A stretch of 64,000 nt of DNA from Cycas panzhihuaensis (taxonomy: Eukaryota; Cycadophyta). The notes under the pieces are model-generated. The model had not been told where the DNA came from and searched no databases. It saw nothing but the letters and a program-made list of their open reading frames with translations. Shown one piece after another: positions 22,666 through 34,933 of this stretch (position 1 is the first letter of the stretch; every line of letters starts with the position of its first letter). The position numbers were made by a program, and so were the translations under genes. The stretch spans positions 8,618,001 through 8,682,000 of the forward strand of contig CM041465.1 in assembly GCA_023213395.1 (NCBI GenBank), written 5' to 3'.

Positions 22666-25600
22666 ATGTCATCTCAATTCAATCAAAATGTCAATTGCAT
22701 ATTGAAAGGCAAAGAAAATTGGGATTTGTAGTACATTGGAGTTAAAAATACTACAAAGTATGAAGGCCTGTGGAGAGCCTACTTATAGCCTACACCCATC
22801 ATACCTTCAACAGCTACAACACCTGCTTCTAGTAGATCTGCCCCAATAGCTCCTACAGATGCTACAACCAAACTATAATGGGAGATAGATGATGAAAAGA
22901 TTCATGTAGGAATTTTATCGGTTACTAATCACTCCTTACACAACTTAATTAATGAAGAGCAACATGATATAACTTGGAAGGTCCTTGAAGTTCTCAAAAA
23001 GAACTTTAATACCAAGTCAGATTTAGAATTTGTTCATCTTGTTTTGAAAATAAATAAATTAAAAATACATAAGGGATGAACTCATGAGATAATAAATCTC
23101 CTTCGACTAATAAAACAGGTAATTGATAAAGATGTTAAGACTTAATATATCACTTAGGCATTATTGATCTAATCATGTCTACATGTCCCTGACTATAAAA
23201 ACTTGCTTGGAAGTCTTCAATCTAGTGGAATATTGAAGACACTTAACTTTGAAGCACTTGCCAAGAAGTTCATAGAATTTGAAAAGACTTTTGATACTAA
23301 CTTTGTAGCTTTTGATGCAACCTTTAAGGTGGAAGAAGAAGTTTGATACATAAAACATCAAGGTCCCTCCTGTGGAAGAGGAAATAACTGAGCAAGAAGA
23401 AGAGAAAGAAACATGGGAAATCATCCACAAGATCAAGCAAACCTTAAGTCACAGCCTTGATAGTCTCAAGGCCAAGGGCCACCTCAATAAAGAGCAAGGC
23501 AGTCAAGCCAAACTAGTACCTTTTCAAGAACTAGTAATCAAACTATTATATATGATTGGTGTAACCATAAAGGACGCTTAGCAAAAGACTACAAAACTAC
23601 CACTTATAAGTTGGCCAAGTTCTAACTAAAACATGGAGCTCACAATGTTGAAGAAACTTGTGAAGAATCCTTTAGTAGTGTAGGTTTTATACAGGTACAT
23701 TTTCAAAGAAATGAGGGATCTTTAGCATCAAATGCCATTGACCAACCAAAGAGATACTTTGAAGCTCGATGTAGATATATCACTTGTGAATTCCCTTCAC
23801 TAATACCAAGCCCTATTGGAATTACAAATATTGTGGTTTCAATCAAAGGACAGCGGATCATAGGTATAAGAGTAACTCAACATATAGCATGCAATTGCAA
23901 TCAATATCAGATATTTGACTCAAATTTTCAAGGAGTTGTTCACATGGTTGATAAATCACAACAACTTATTGAAGAAATTGGTAACATTTACCTAAAACTC
24001 CCAAGCTTAAAAGATTTTACATTGTTTGATGTCTTATGCATACCCAATCTCAAATAAAACCTACTCTCCTTATCCACACTTGTCTCTTATGGATTTAATC
24101 TAAGTGTAACTGTAAATGACCAAACTCTCCAGGTCATTCACCCTCCAACTAATCAAGTGGTCTTGACTAAACATCTCTCTAGTAAACTCTTTTACCTGAA
24201 TGACTCTCCATCTTCTAAAGCCTATTGTGCCTAAATCCCTTGTGTTGATGAAGAATTTATATTTAATTCCATCTTGACCCATCCAATCTTGTCACCAGAA
24301 GCACTTTAGCATGCTCACATGGGCCATGTTCACATTGATAGACTTAGAAATCTTTCTAACACTCTTTTAAATATTCTAAAGTTCACCTCTAAGCCCTTTA
24401 AATGTAAAGCTTGTATCATTGCCAAATCTCATCAATAACCCTTTCCCAAAAGTTAGTAGAAATTAATCCATCCATTACAATTGGTACACTCTGATCTATA
24501 TGGACTAATGCCCATTCCTTCACTAAAGGACAAATTATATTATATCTCTTTCATTTATGATTTCACTAGAAAAGTATGGGTAGTTTTTCTACACAAGAAA
24601 GATAAAGCCTTTTGTGTATTCAAAGAATTCAAAGATCACACTAAAAAAGAGTCATGTTATCAACTTAAATATCTTCAAACTAATAATGGTAGCGAATATA
24701 CCTCACATGAGTTTGAAAGCTACCTTTGAGACAATGGCATCAAGCATCAAATAATAGTAGTAGGTATACCATAGCAAAATGGAGTTGCCAAGTGCATGAA
24801 TAGGATAATCATGAATATGGATTGGGCTATGTTGATATACAAAAATATACCTGCCTACCTATGGGTCGAAGCCATCTAGACAACTATTTATTATATCAAT
24901 GTTATTAGCCCATCAAAGGAAGGATAATCACCTAATGAAAAGTGGTTAGGATAAGCCCTCATTATTCACTACTTTAAAATTTTTGGCTCTATATGCTATG
25001 CCCACATTCTAGATGTAGCTTGAAATAAACTCTAGCCAAGGGCACTTAAAGTCATCTTTGTTGGATGCCCTATGGATAAGAAAGGGTATAAGGTCTTTAT
25101 ACCTTCACAATGAAAAATCATCATTACTAGAGATATCATTTTTACAGAGACAGAGGATCAATTGCTTAGACTGCATTCTAAAACACCCTCATGCTGCTAT
25201 AATAATGTTATCAAGTATGATGTTCAGATTCCAAAATTTAGGGAGAGACACAGACATAAATTACTCCAAATATTGAAAGCTAATAACAGAGCCTCGGAGG
25301 ATATAAGTTATGACTTTGAACCAATGAGTATACATCTAACACCATCCTTTGAAGATAATAGAGTTAACAAAGGTAATTCCATTATAGAAGAATCATCCTC
25401 TCCACCTTTAGTGGACAGAGGAAAAATAATGGTAGAAGGACCATCTTCCTTAGGCCATCAACATCCTCCTCATAAAATAATCATTTTAATGAACAAGATG
25501 AGAACCAAGAAATTGAGGAAATGAGGACCTCATTCCTAACTTGAGGATCTCGAGAAGGTCGCCAACTCAATAAGGATATACGACCAGATGAGGTGGGAAT

Positions 25601-27194
25601 ATTTGGCACTCGAAGTGCCCATAAAGCAAGGATGTAGGAATCATTATATACTGAGCTTGAATCAACATAACTACACCTTACTCTTAATGAAGAGCCCCTA
25701 ATATACTAAGAAGTTGTAAAGCATGTACCTTAGAGAAATGCCATGAATGAAGAGTACCAATCTCTTAGCAAGAATGATACATGGGAGCTTGTTGATCTAC
25801 CACTTGGCTAAAAGGTAGTTCAAAATAAATGAATATTTAAAAACAAATATAGATCAGATGACACACTTGAAAAACATAAGGTGATTTTAGTAGCTAAAGG
25901 ATTTACACAAAGGGAAGGCATCGACTATACTAAAGTCTTTGCACCTATAACCAAGTGGCCTACAATTAGAACTCTCGTGTCATTGGTTACTCAATAGGGT
26001 TGGAAAATCCACCAGCTTGATATTAAGACTACATTTCTCAATGGAGATTTTGAAGAAGAAATTTACATGGCTAAGCCAGAAGGATATGAGATCAAAGGTC
26101 AAGAGAATAAGGTTTGCAAGCTTAGAAAGTCCTTATATGGCCTTAAAGAAGCCTCTCATGCTTGGTTTTCTAAGTTGTCTAAAAGAATGAGGTAACTTAG
26201 ATATGAGGTTTGTGACTACCAAGATATTAATGCAACATTATTCATCAAGCGCCAAAAGGATAAAGTCACTTATCTCATAATCTTTGTGGATGACATGCTA
26301 GTAACGAGTAACAGTGAATAGGCAATAAGCCAACTGAAAAAAGATCTTAGAAAAATATTTAAATTATCTGACCTCGGTTTGATGAAATATTACTTAGGAA
26401 TTGAAGTAACACAAAAGAATGGAAAAAGTTTTCTCTCCCAAGAAAAATACATCAACAATCTTCTAACAAAATTTCAGTTAGAATACACTTAACTAGTGGT
26501 TTTACTTATAGACCCTAATACCAAACTCTCAGCTAATGGTGACACTAGGGAGGAAAATGCAATACTCCATTGGAAACTTGTAGGTATTCTCATCTACACT
26601 ACTAATACAAGGATAGATATTGCACACTCTGTTGGCATTCTTGCTCATTACATGACAAATCCTAAGTAGAATCATTGGCAAGCAGTAGTGCGGGTGTTGA
26701 GATACCTTAAGACAACCAACAAATATGGTCTATTGTATAAACCTAATAATGAATTTAAGTTTTTTTAATATACAGACTTAGACTTTGCAGGAGATATATA
26801 TATAGGAAAATCTACATCTGGGTATGTAACATTACTTGGAATATCACCAATATCATAGAGATCTAGATGGTAGAAGATTATTACAGATTCAACTAGTGAA
26901 GCTGAATACATTACTGCTTCTGAGATTAGTAAGGAGGTGATATGGTTGAGAAAATTATTGGAAATATTGAATATCACCCAAACAAGCCCTACAAGTCTTC
27001 ATGTGGATAATCAATCAACAATTTGCATGGCGAAAAATCATGTATTTCATGATTATACCAAACGCATAAGTATAAAAGTCCACATGATTAGAGAACTTGT
27101 TAATGACAAAATAATTCAACTAGAATACTGCCCTACAATAGATCAAGTGGCTGATATCTTCACTAAACAACTACAAAAAGTAAAGTTTGAATAG
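22666..27194 (+). pseudogene. Element A gag-pol polyprotein (decayed)
   Basis: Colinear with the B polyprotein from MSSQFNQNVNCILKGKENWD to the RNase H end at VADIFTKQL. Gag retains HNLINEEQHD and KTLNFEALAKKF. The protease aspartate is lost (GIRVTQHIA where B has MDTGATQNM). Integrase keeps HSDLYGLM but has TNNGSEY (Asp to Asn) and NGVAKCMN (Glu to Lys). Reverse transcriptase keeps FVDDMLVT near 26283. Stops and a few shifts are more frequent than in B, in line with greater age. Confidence 0.9.
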
Positions 27195-27269
27195 TTTTGA
27201 AGGCAACTTAGCCTTAGGGCCTCCATGTTTGACTAATTAAATAAGATGGTAATAAGATTATTATACTAT

Positions 27270-27430
27270 AATCTCTTCATGAAAACCCCTTGTGGGCATG
27301 GAAGAATAAAAGTAAATGTTTGTTCTATCATATTTGTGAAAATGCCATGTGGGTATAGAAGGATAAAGGTTGTACTAGTTTTAGAAAATTAGAACATGTG
27401 AAAACCCAAAAAGGCATAGGGGATGACCAA
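27270..27430 (+). repeat. Triple degenerate repeat in the 3' untranslated region of A
   Basis: TCATGAAAACCCCTTGTGGG, TGAAAATGCCATGTGGG and TGAAAACCCAAAAAGGCA mark three units of about 60-75 bases. They are colinear with the repeats of B. Confidence 0.65.
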
Positions 27431-27552
27431 ACAATATATAGATACTTAGCAGATTAAAATTGCATATTTAAAATTGCTTATTATCAGATTATATCAAAGA
27501 GCTAACTTAGCTATTTTGATTTATAAAAAGGGCTATAGATCTTAGAAAGTCC

Positions 27553-27585
27553 GTGGGCTTTTATTCCCCATGAGGGTTTTCCCAC
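27553..27585 (+). other. Conserved hairpin upstream of the A polypurine tract
   Basis: GTGGG...CCCCATGAGGG...CCCAC, an outer and an inner inverted repeat. It is the counterpart of 15218-15248 in B. Confidence 0.55.
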
Positions 27586-27674
27586 AAAAGTATCATTTAG
27601 AATTTTAATGTAATAATAAGGCTCAAATAAAGACCTCATAGAATAGATTTTCTCAAAAATGACCTTCCACCATT

Positions 27675-27685
27675 AAGGGAAGGAT
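27675..27685 (+). other. Polypurine tract of element A
   Basis: AAGGGAAGGAT directly before the 3' LTR. Confidence 0.8.
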
Positions 27686-27996
27686 TAGAAGAGGTTAATG
27701 TATCAAGGTCATTTGTGTAGATTCATTATGTGACCTTAGGATATATTGTTAGTATTAGTCTCTTAGAGAAATGAAACTTATGTGCATTTAGATGTAATTT
27801 TGAGTTCATGTCATTAGGCGAGAAAATCCTAACCCTAATGCTTACCCTCAATAATAAAAAGCAAAATCTCAAAGAGGGAGTCATTATTCATTCTCACCTC
27901 CAAGCTTGCTCTCATATCTTGTTTCATCTCCTTTTCATTCTCCATTGCCATTGTGTGTATGTGAGTGATTTATTCTCTAGATCCAACTTTCCTTTA
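27686..27996 (+). repeat. 3' LTR of element A
   Basis: 311 bp, with ends TAGAAGAGG and TCCTTTA, so both the TG and the CA have mutated to TA. The GTCTT duplication follows. Confidence 0.92.
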
Positions 27997-28001
27997 GTCT
28001 T

Positions 28002-31000
28002 CCCTCATGTTAGTGAGTCAATCAAGTCAAAGGAAGATCGAGATACTTTACAGTTAATATATAAATGAGAAACCTCTTCCAAACTTTAGAATCTTAGGAG
28101 AAAGTTTAAAAACTTATGCATGATACCCAACAAATATGTAATAAAGTTTATAACTAAAGTATAAGACATAGTAAACCAAATGAGGTCTCTTGCTGATACC
28201 CTAATAGAACAAAGGGTAGTTGAACAGATCTTTTGATGGGTTAGTGCAGTTAGACATTTTGAAATGGTTGACACTAGTATAAGTGTGTCAAAGGATTTAA
28301 GCACTTTAAAATTAGAACAACTTAGTATTATGCTTATATCTATAGAGGAATAACAAATTACTAATAAGTCTCTAGAACATGCCTTTTCCACAAAGGCTCG
28401 TATTTAATCTAACTCTCAAATAGAAACTTTAAGGCAAAAAGAATCACCTCCAAGAAGAAAGGTTGGGAATTCTAGAAGGGATACTAGACAAGATCCTCCA
28501 AAATATCAAGTCCTTCATCAAAGGAGGCAAGGAAGACACCAACAGAATGAAAACCCTCTAAGGAATACAAATCAAAAGAGATAATTTGAGGGTCATACTT
28601 GTTGCCCTAATTACCAAGGAAGTCCTTAATCTTCAAGGTCAAATCAAGAATATTATGATAATAGACCAAAATACAACCCTCTTTAACCTTATGAGGAAAG
28701 AGGAAGGTCCTTCAATATTGATCAATCTCATCCAAGAAGTAGGAGATTAAGTTATGGAAGAAGAGATCCATTATATTGTACATATTACCATAGAAGTGGC
28801 CATAATGAAGATAAACATTTCTCAAAATATGGACCACCTACTAGAGGACATGCCCACAATACATCTAAGTTAAAAGGTCAATAATAGGTTATTCTTATCT
28901 AGTTTTACTACTAAGGAAGAAGAAGATGATAGTTGGTACATCAATTCAGGATGCTTAACTCATATGACCCATAAAGAACATCTATTTCATACCTTGGATA
29001 AAAAATATAAAAGGATCTATTATGTTTGGAGATAATACCTCCTATGAGTCAGTTGGGAGAGGTAATATAACCTTGATGACTGATATAGAAGAATATAGAC
29101 ATCTAGGTGATGTCTTATATATCCCTGCTTTAAGGAAACACTTGCTATCAGTAGGTTAGATGATGGGACAAGATTATAAAGTGATTTTTGACGATGGTGA
29201 GTGTGTTATTAAAGACAAAAAGAGAAATAAAGCTATTGTTACCAAAGGAAAAATGACCAAGGTTTGTCTATTCAAACTTATTCTTACTCCTTCAGATACA
29301 TATGCCCTAAGAACTTTAGCTACCATGGATAGCGACTTGTGGCATAGAAGGTTTGGATATCTCAACTACAATAGCTTAGATCTTATAAAACAAATGGACA
29401 TGGTCAATGGTTTACCACATATTGATGTAAATAAGACTTATGTGAAGGGTGTCTTCTTGGTAAACACTATAGAGAAAGCTTTTCAGATTATAGTCATCGA
29501 GTATCAAGTCCTCTCCAATTGGTATATATAGATATTTGTGGACCTATGAAAACTCCTTCCTTAGCAAGTGTAAAATATTTCATCACTTTCATCAATGACT
29601 TCATAAGGAAGACATGGGTGTTCTTCCTAAAATATAAATCAGACGCCTTCAACCACTTTATTGACTTGAAAACCTTTGTGGAGCGATAAACTAGATACAA
29701 ACTTTTATCTCTAAGATCATATAATGGAGGAGAATTTACATCCAATGCATTCAAAAACTATTATATACACTATAGAATCAGAAGACAGTTCACTAACCTC
29801 TACACCCCATAACAAAATAGTGTAGTGAAAAGGAAGAATCAAACTATAGTAAAAATGGCAAGGTGCATACTTAAATATAAGAATTTAAGCCATGAGTTTT
29901 GGGTTAAAGTAGTTCACATAGTTGTTTACTTACTTAAGAGATGCTCCATCAAAGCCCTTAGGTGTAAAACTCTAGAAGAAGCTTGGGCTGGTTATAAACC
30001 AAATATACATCATCTTATAGTATTTGAATGTCTTGCCTATGCCTACATTCTTGATCAAATAAGATTAAAATTGAATGATCATAGTATCAAATGTATCTTC
30101 ATTGGTTATAATGAAACTTATAAGTCATACAAGGTATATGATCCCAAATCAAGAAAAGTTATGTAAAAAAGAGATGTCAAGTTTTAAGAAGATACTTACT
30201 ATCAAGACTATCAAGAAAAGAAAAAAGAGATTGCCATAAAATTTGACACGTCTTCTAAATCCAAGTATGTGCCTCCTATGTTTAATTCTAGGAGAATCAT
30301 CAATGAACCTAGTGGGGAGGGAACTTCATCTCAACCTCCACCATAACATCTACCTAAATGGGTTCATCGAAATCATGACTTAGGATATATCTTAGATAAT
30401 AATAGAAGATCTACACGCTCACATAAGGTTAACTTTGCCCTAATGAGCAATGTATTAGAGACTCATAAGCTTCAAACCTTTGTTAAGGCTAATCGATATG
30501 AATGATAGCAAAAAGCTATGGAAGATGAATATAACTCCATTATTAGAAATGACATATGGGAGCTAGTTGACTTACCCCTAAAGAAGAAGACTATTGGTAC
30601 AAAATGGGTCTATAAGACTAAGTTTCACTCAAATGGTTCTATTGATAAATATAAGTCTAGATTGTTTGAAAAAGAGTATGCTAAAAAAGAAGGTAGAGAC
30701 TATATAGAAACTTTTTCCCCTATTGCTAGGATGGAATCTATCAGAATGATGATGAGTCTAGTAGCCCAAATGGGTTAGAACATTTATCAAATGGATGTCA
30801 AAAGTGCCTTTCTAAAGGGATACATCAAAGAAGACATCTATGTCACTTAACCCCTTAATTTTAAAGTTAGGGGAGAAGAGAACAAAGTGTACAAACTAAA
30901 AGAGGCACTATATGGTCTAAAATAAGCACCCAGGGCTTGGTATTCCCACATAGATAAGTATTTCAGAGATTAAGGGTTTGAGAGATTTCAAGTAGATCCA

Positions 31001-31990
31001 AACTTGTATACTCAAATTAAGGAAAGTTCAATTTTAATTATAGGTCTTTATGTGGATGACCTAGTATATACTAGAAATGACTCCCATCTCTTGCATCAAT
31101 TCAAAGATGCTATGTGTAAAGAATTCAAGATGACAGATTTAGGTCTTATGCATTACTTCGTAGGATTGGAAGTCTAGTAAGACAAGGGAATTTTAATCTC
31201 CCAATATAAATATACATAGGATCTACTATAAAGGTTTAAAATGATAGACTGAAAACCATTGGCAACCCCAGTGGAAATGGGAATCAAACTCTCCAAGATA
31301 GATGACTCTACTTCGATTGATCCAACACTCTATAGACAACTTATTGGCAGTTTAATATATTTGACATCTACCCAACTAGATATAACATACTTAGTTAGTG
31401 TTTATTCTAGGTTCATGCAGGATCCAAAGACCTCTCACTGGCAAGTAGCCAAGAGAATCCTTAAATATCTCAGAGGAACTCCAAAGTTTGGGCTATATTA
31501 TAAAGCTACCTCCAAATTTTAATTGATTGGCTACATAGATTTAGATTGGGTAGGAGATGTTGATGATAAAAAATCCACAATGGTTTATATATTTAGTATG
31601 GGATCAATAGCAATAGCATGGAGCATAAAGAAGCAGAATATAATTTCCTTATCCATAGCCAAGGAAGAATATAAAGCAGCAGTAGCAGGTGTATGTAAGT
31701 TAGTTTGGTTAAGAAGACTATTACAGGATTTCCAAATTAAATAGCAAGGTCCCACTAGAATTTGGTGTGATAATCAAAGCACTATCCAAATGGAAAATAA
31801 TTCAATATTCCATGGTAGAATGAACCACATTGAGACTCAATACCATTTTATTTAGGAACTAGTACAAGTAAAATAAATTGAGTTAGTTTATTGCAACATT
31901 AAAAATCAAACAACATATATATTTACAAAGGCTTTGGAAAAAACCAAATTCCAAAAATTCAGAGAAAGTTTAGGAGTCATTCGCATTAGG
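28002..31990 (+). pseudogene. Element C gag (rest), protease, integrase, reverse transcriptase, RNase H
   Basis: Resumes the C gag after element A and continues through a basic tail to a zinc knuckle near 28775. The protease site reads WYINSGCLTHMT (about 28934), with Asn for Asp. GAG-pre-integrase shows LWHRRFGYLNYNSL. Integrase has IDICGPMK, a second box SYNGGEF (Asp to Tyr) and VVKRKNQT (Lys for Glu). Reverse transcriptase (30518 on) has GTKWVYKTKFHSNGS and an intact YVDD near 31046. RNase H ends with the region around 31740-31980. Multiple stops make it a pseudogene. Confidence 0.88.
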
Positions 31991-32004
31991 TTTATGGGGG
32001 AGAA
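31991..32004 (+). other. Polypurine tract of element C
   Basis: TTTATGGGGGAGAA immediately before the LTR start TGTTGGGA. Confidence 0.85.
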
Positions 32005-32347
32005 TGTTGGGATAACCCCCAATGTGTCTAATGAGTTGTGCACCTAGGGCCCTTCAAAACTACCTTTAAGGCCCCTAAGGCACCTAGAGCCAAATGTTAG
32101 ATACCTAAATCCACCATAAGCTGACGCATTAAGGTATGTGCTTTATTTCTTAATTATTTTTTAATATTATTTTGAATTATTTTGGCTAATGTGCAAGTCA
32201 GGTTGAGGTGCTTTCCACCTCCCAAATTTTTTATATATGGGGTGGGAATACCTCCTTGGTGTTTTTTAACACCTCCATTATTTAGAAATCATATGTTAAC
32301 TCAAGATGCATTCATGGTAGTCCCACTCCGCTCCTTTGCAACCTACA
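32005..32347 (+). repeat. 3' LTR of element C
   Basis: 343 bp, TGTTGGGATAACC to GCAACCTACA. It partners 8807-9173. Confidence 0.88.
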
Positions 32348-34450
32348 ACTTTTACCCTTTAACATAATCACCATAGCTAATGAAAATAGTCTTTTATACT
32401 TTAAAGTCAAACTTAATCCTTTGTAATTTAGGAATATGCACAAAAGTTTCATAACCAAAAACTCTAAGATGACTAAGAGATGGTTTCTTATTATACCACA
32501 TTTGTTTAAGTATTTTATATACTAAGGTAGTCATCGATGATTTATTTATTAGGTAGCTTGTAGTTATCATATCCTTAGCCTAGAATTTCTTCTCTAAACT
32601 AGTAGTACTAAGCATACTCCTTGATCTTTCTAGCAAGGTCTTATTCACCCTTTCAACAACTCCCTTATACTATGATGTATAGAGAGTTGTTTTTTGCCTT
32701 GCTATCCCACACTTCTTATAGAACTACTTAAACTCCTTTAAGTAAAACTCACCTCTATTTTTAGTCCTTAGTATCTTAATCTACTTATCACTCTGATTTT
32801 TGACCAAGATCTTGAATTCTTTGAATTTATTAAAGACCTCAGATTTTTGCCTAAGAAAGTATAACCATGTCTTTCTTGAGAAATCATCTATGAATGAGAT
32901 AAAGTATTTGGACCCACCCAATTAGGTTACATTAACAGGTTCAAAAATATCATTATGAATTAATTGCATAATATCCTTTGTTCTCTTTAAGTTTGAAGAA
33001 AAGCTAACCTGATTCTATTTTCCATACATACAATGCTCATAGAAATCAAAATCAAAGAAGCCATTAATTCCAAAAATAATTTTTTCCATACCTATGGAGA
33101 ATAAATCATGAAGGTATTTCTCTCCAATGTGGCCTAATCATTAATGCCATAGCATCGTTTTACCAACAAGTGATATTTAGGTCCCACCTACATTATTACT
33201 ACTTTTCTATAATAGCTAGCCTACAACTGCTAGTAAACATTATGTTTGTATCATGATTATATAGTATTCCAAATAAAACCTCTCTTGCTAATAACAATGC
33301 TCCTTGAACCATTCTACAATTGTCTTTATTGAAAATAACTTCTATTCTTGTATCACCCAATTAACTAATAGACAATAGACTCATAGACAAATGAGGAATA
33401 TGACTCACATCAGAGATAATTTTAATCCTTACATCCCTAAATTGAACATTTATCCCTCCATGACCCATAATTTTATATGGGTAATGATCATCAAGAAATA
33501 CTTCACCTCCATCAATACTATTGTACTTACAAAACCACTCTTTATGGGGAGTAACATGAAGCAAAGCACTAGAGTCAATTAACCAAGACTCAACATTTGA
33601 CAACTTACCTAAGGTTGCCAAATAAACATTGCCATAGGCTTTATCAGAGGCTTTTACTACCATGGAAGAAATAACTTGAGGTGACTTTCCCTTGTTAACT
33701 TTGACTTGACATTGGATCTTTATATGGCTAGCCTTCCCTCATCTCTAGCATACCAAAGGCCCTTTGCCTAGAGATTTATATTTTCCTTTGGATTTTGGCC
33801 ATTTATTCCTAGGCTTTTATTAATCGTGATTTAATGTTTGACCTCTTACCACTAAAGCTTCTTTAGAATGATCCTAAGGATATTTTTTTCTTTTCTTTTC
33901 ATAGTAGGGCAATAATAATATTATTAAATTTTAGGGTGATAGTAGTCATGCTACTAATCATCATTATAAGATTATCCTAGGAATTGAGAAGTAAATATAA
34001 TAGGATAATACACTTATCTTCTTTAGACATTGTTACCTCAATAGAAATAAGCTAGCTCACCATAGTGTTAAACATAATCAGATGATCTGTAACCTTATTT
34101 CCATCACTCATCCTAAGTGAATATAGGGTTTTCCAAAGAAATATCTTATCATCTAGGGTCTTAATTTGATACGGAGCCCCTAACTTCTTCCATAGATCAT
34201 TAGCCATAAACTTTGTGGAAATATTCAATAATACTATGTCTAAAAGGTATAGACTTATTGAACTTACTACTTTTTAATCAAGTTTCTTCTAGTGTTTATC
34301 AGCCATATTCACAAGTTGTATTCCTACTACAATGATCTATTAATCCTTCTTGACGAGGATATCTTCTATACTTAGCTTTTACAACTTAAAGTTTTAGCCA
34401 TTGAAGTTTTCAATCTCTATCTTCATAGTACTTGTCATGACTTTCACACC
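32348..34450 (-). pseudogene. Element D gag, protease and integrase (decayed)
   Basis: On the minus strand, gag starts near 34440 (MTSTMKIEIENFNG). A 100-residue open stretch at 33361-33663 holds the protease, WLIDSSALLHVTP, where the usual Asp-Ser-Gly-Ala is Asp-Ser-Ser-Ala, followed by the conserved VSHIPHLSMSLLS linker. Integrase follows to 32348; its glutamate box YKGVVERVN is intact. The frame then jumps element C to 8806. Stops are frequent outside the protease. Confidence 0.82.
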
Positions 34451-34510
34451 CAAGTTCACCAAATAAGGCTCTAACTCACCAAATAGATCCCTACAGAACT
34501 AAAACCCTTA

Positions 34511-34522
34511 GCTCTAATACCA
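34511..34522 (-). other. Primer-binding site of element D
   Basis: TGGTATTAGAGC on the minus strand, one transition from the canonical site, next to the 5' LTR. Confidence 0.82.
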
Positions 34523-34524
34523 AA

Positions 34525-34933
34525 TAAAGAGAAAAGTATAACCACAGAAGGAATGCATTAATATAACTCTAACTATTTAAAGAACAAATATCATAAATAA
34601 ATTAAGTACACAATAAAGAATACCAAGAGATTCATGTCTAAGTATAGACCTTTATTAATCTGTGCAATAGCTAAAGAATTATAGAGATAAAAATCCCAAC
34701 TATTCTCATCCACTCATCAAAGACTCATCTAACCTTTTACATATGCCATTACATAAAAATATATAGACATAATGTTACAAGACACTACCTTGCAATTTTA
34801 CAATACAATGGGCATAAATCATAGGCCAGAAAAGACCTTGTAAGACACAAAAGTTTTTTTCTCGATTGCTTAAAGGGGCTCTGATGTAATGCCTATACCC
34901 ATATAACATTTATAAAGTGTTTCAACATATACA
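34525..34933 (-). repeat. 5' LTR of element D
   Basis: Starts TGTATATGTTGAAACAC on the minus strand and runs about 0.4 kb to the primer-binding site. The part nearest 34933 matches 261-362. Confidence 0.78.

Larger units (their letters stand above)
12806..27996 (+). mobile_element. Copia element A, nested in C and interrupted by B
   Basis: A plus-strand Copia element with 311-bp LTRs at 12806-13116 and 27686-27996 and the exact target duplication GTCTT (12801-12805 and 27997-28001). Without B and its 5-bp duplication it measures 7593 bp. The gag-pol frame is at 22666-27194. A is a diverged sister of B: the two polyproteins align throughout, and both leaders carry the same antisense block. 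Confidence 0.93.
8807..32347 (+). mobile_element. Copia element C, nested in D and interrupted by A
   Basis: A plus-strand Ty1/Copia element with LTRs at 8807-9173 and 32005-32347. Flanks are GCTTT (8802-8806) and ACTTT (32348-32352), a 5-bp duplication with one transition. Coding pieces lie at 12567-12805 and 28002-31990; element A is inserted within gag. The leader before gag is unusually long at about 3.4 kb. Removing C rejoins the element D integrase in a sensible frame. Confidence 0.88.
261..34933 (-). mobile_element. Copia element D, interrupted by elements E and C
   Basis: A minus-strand Ty1/Copia element in three pieces: 32348-34933, 8414-8806 and 261-1899. Its 5' LTR and primer-binding site are at the right end. 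The 3' LTR begins at 362 and is cut at 261 by element F. Reading the pieces in order gives gag, protease, integrase, linker, reverse transcriptase and RNase H, showing that E and C are later insertions. Its right flank is the gag of a Tat-type Gypsy element, so D itself is an insertion there. The two LTR copies are strongly diverged, making it one of the older elements in the window. Confidence 0.85.

Noticed and set aside
15593-27194. Large inverted repeat as a possible foldback or MULE-type transposon
   Set aside because: It is explained by two related Copia elements in opposite orientation, each with its own LTRs and target duplication.
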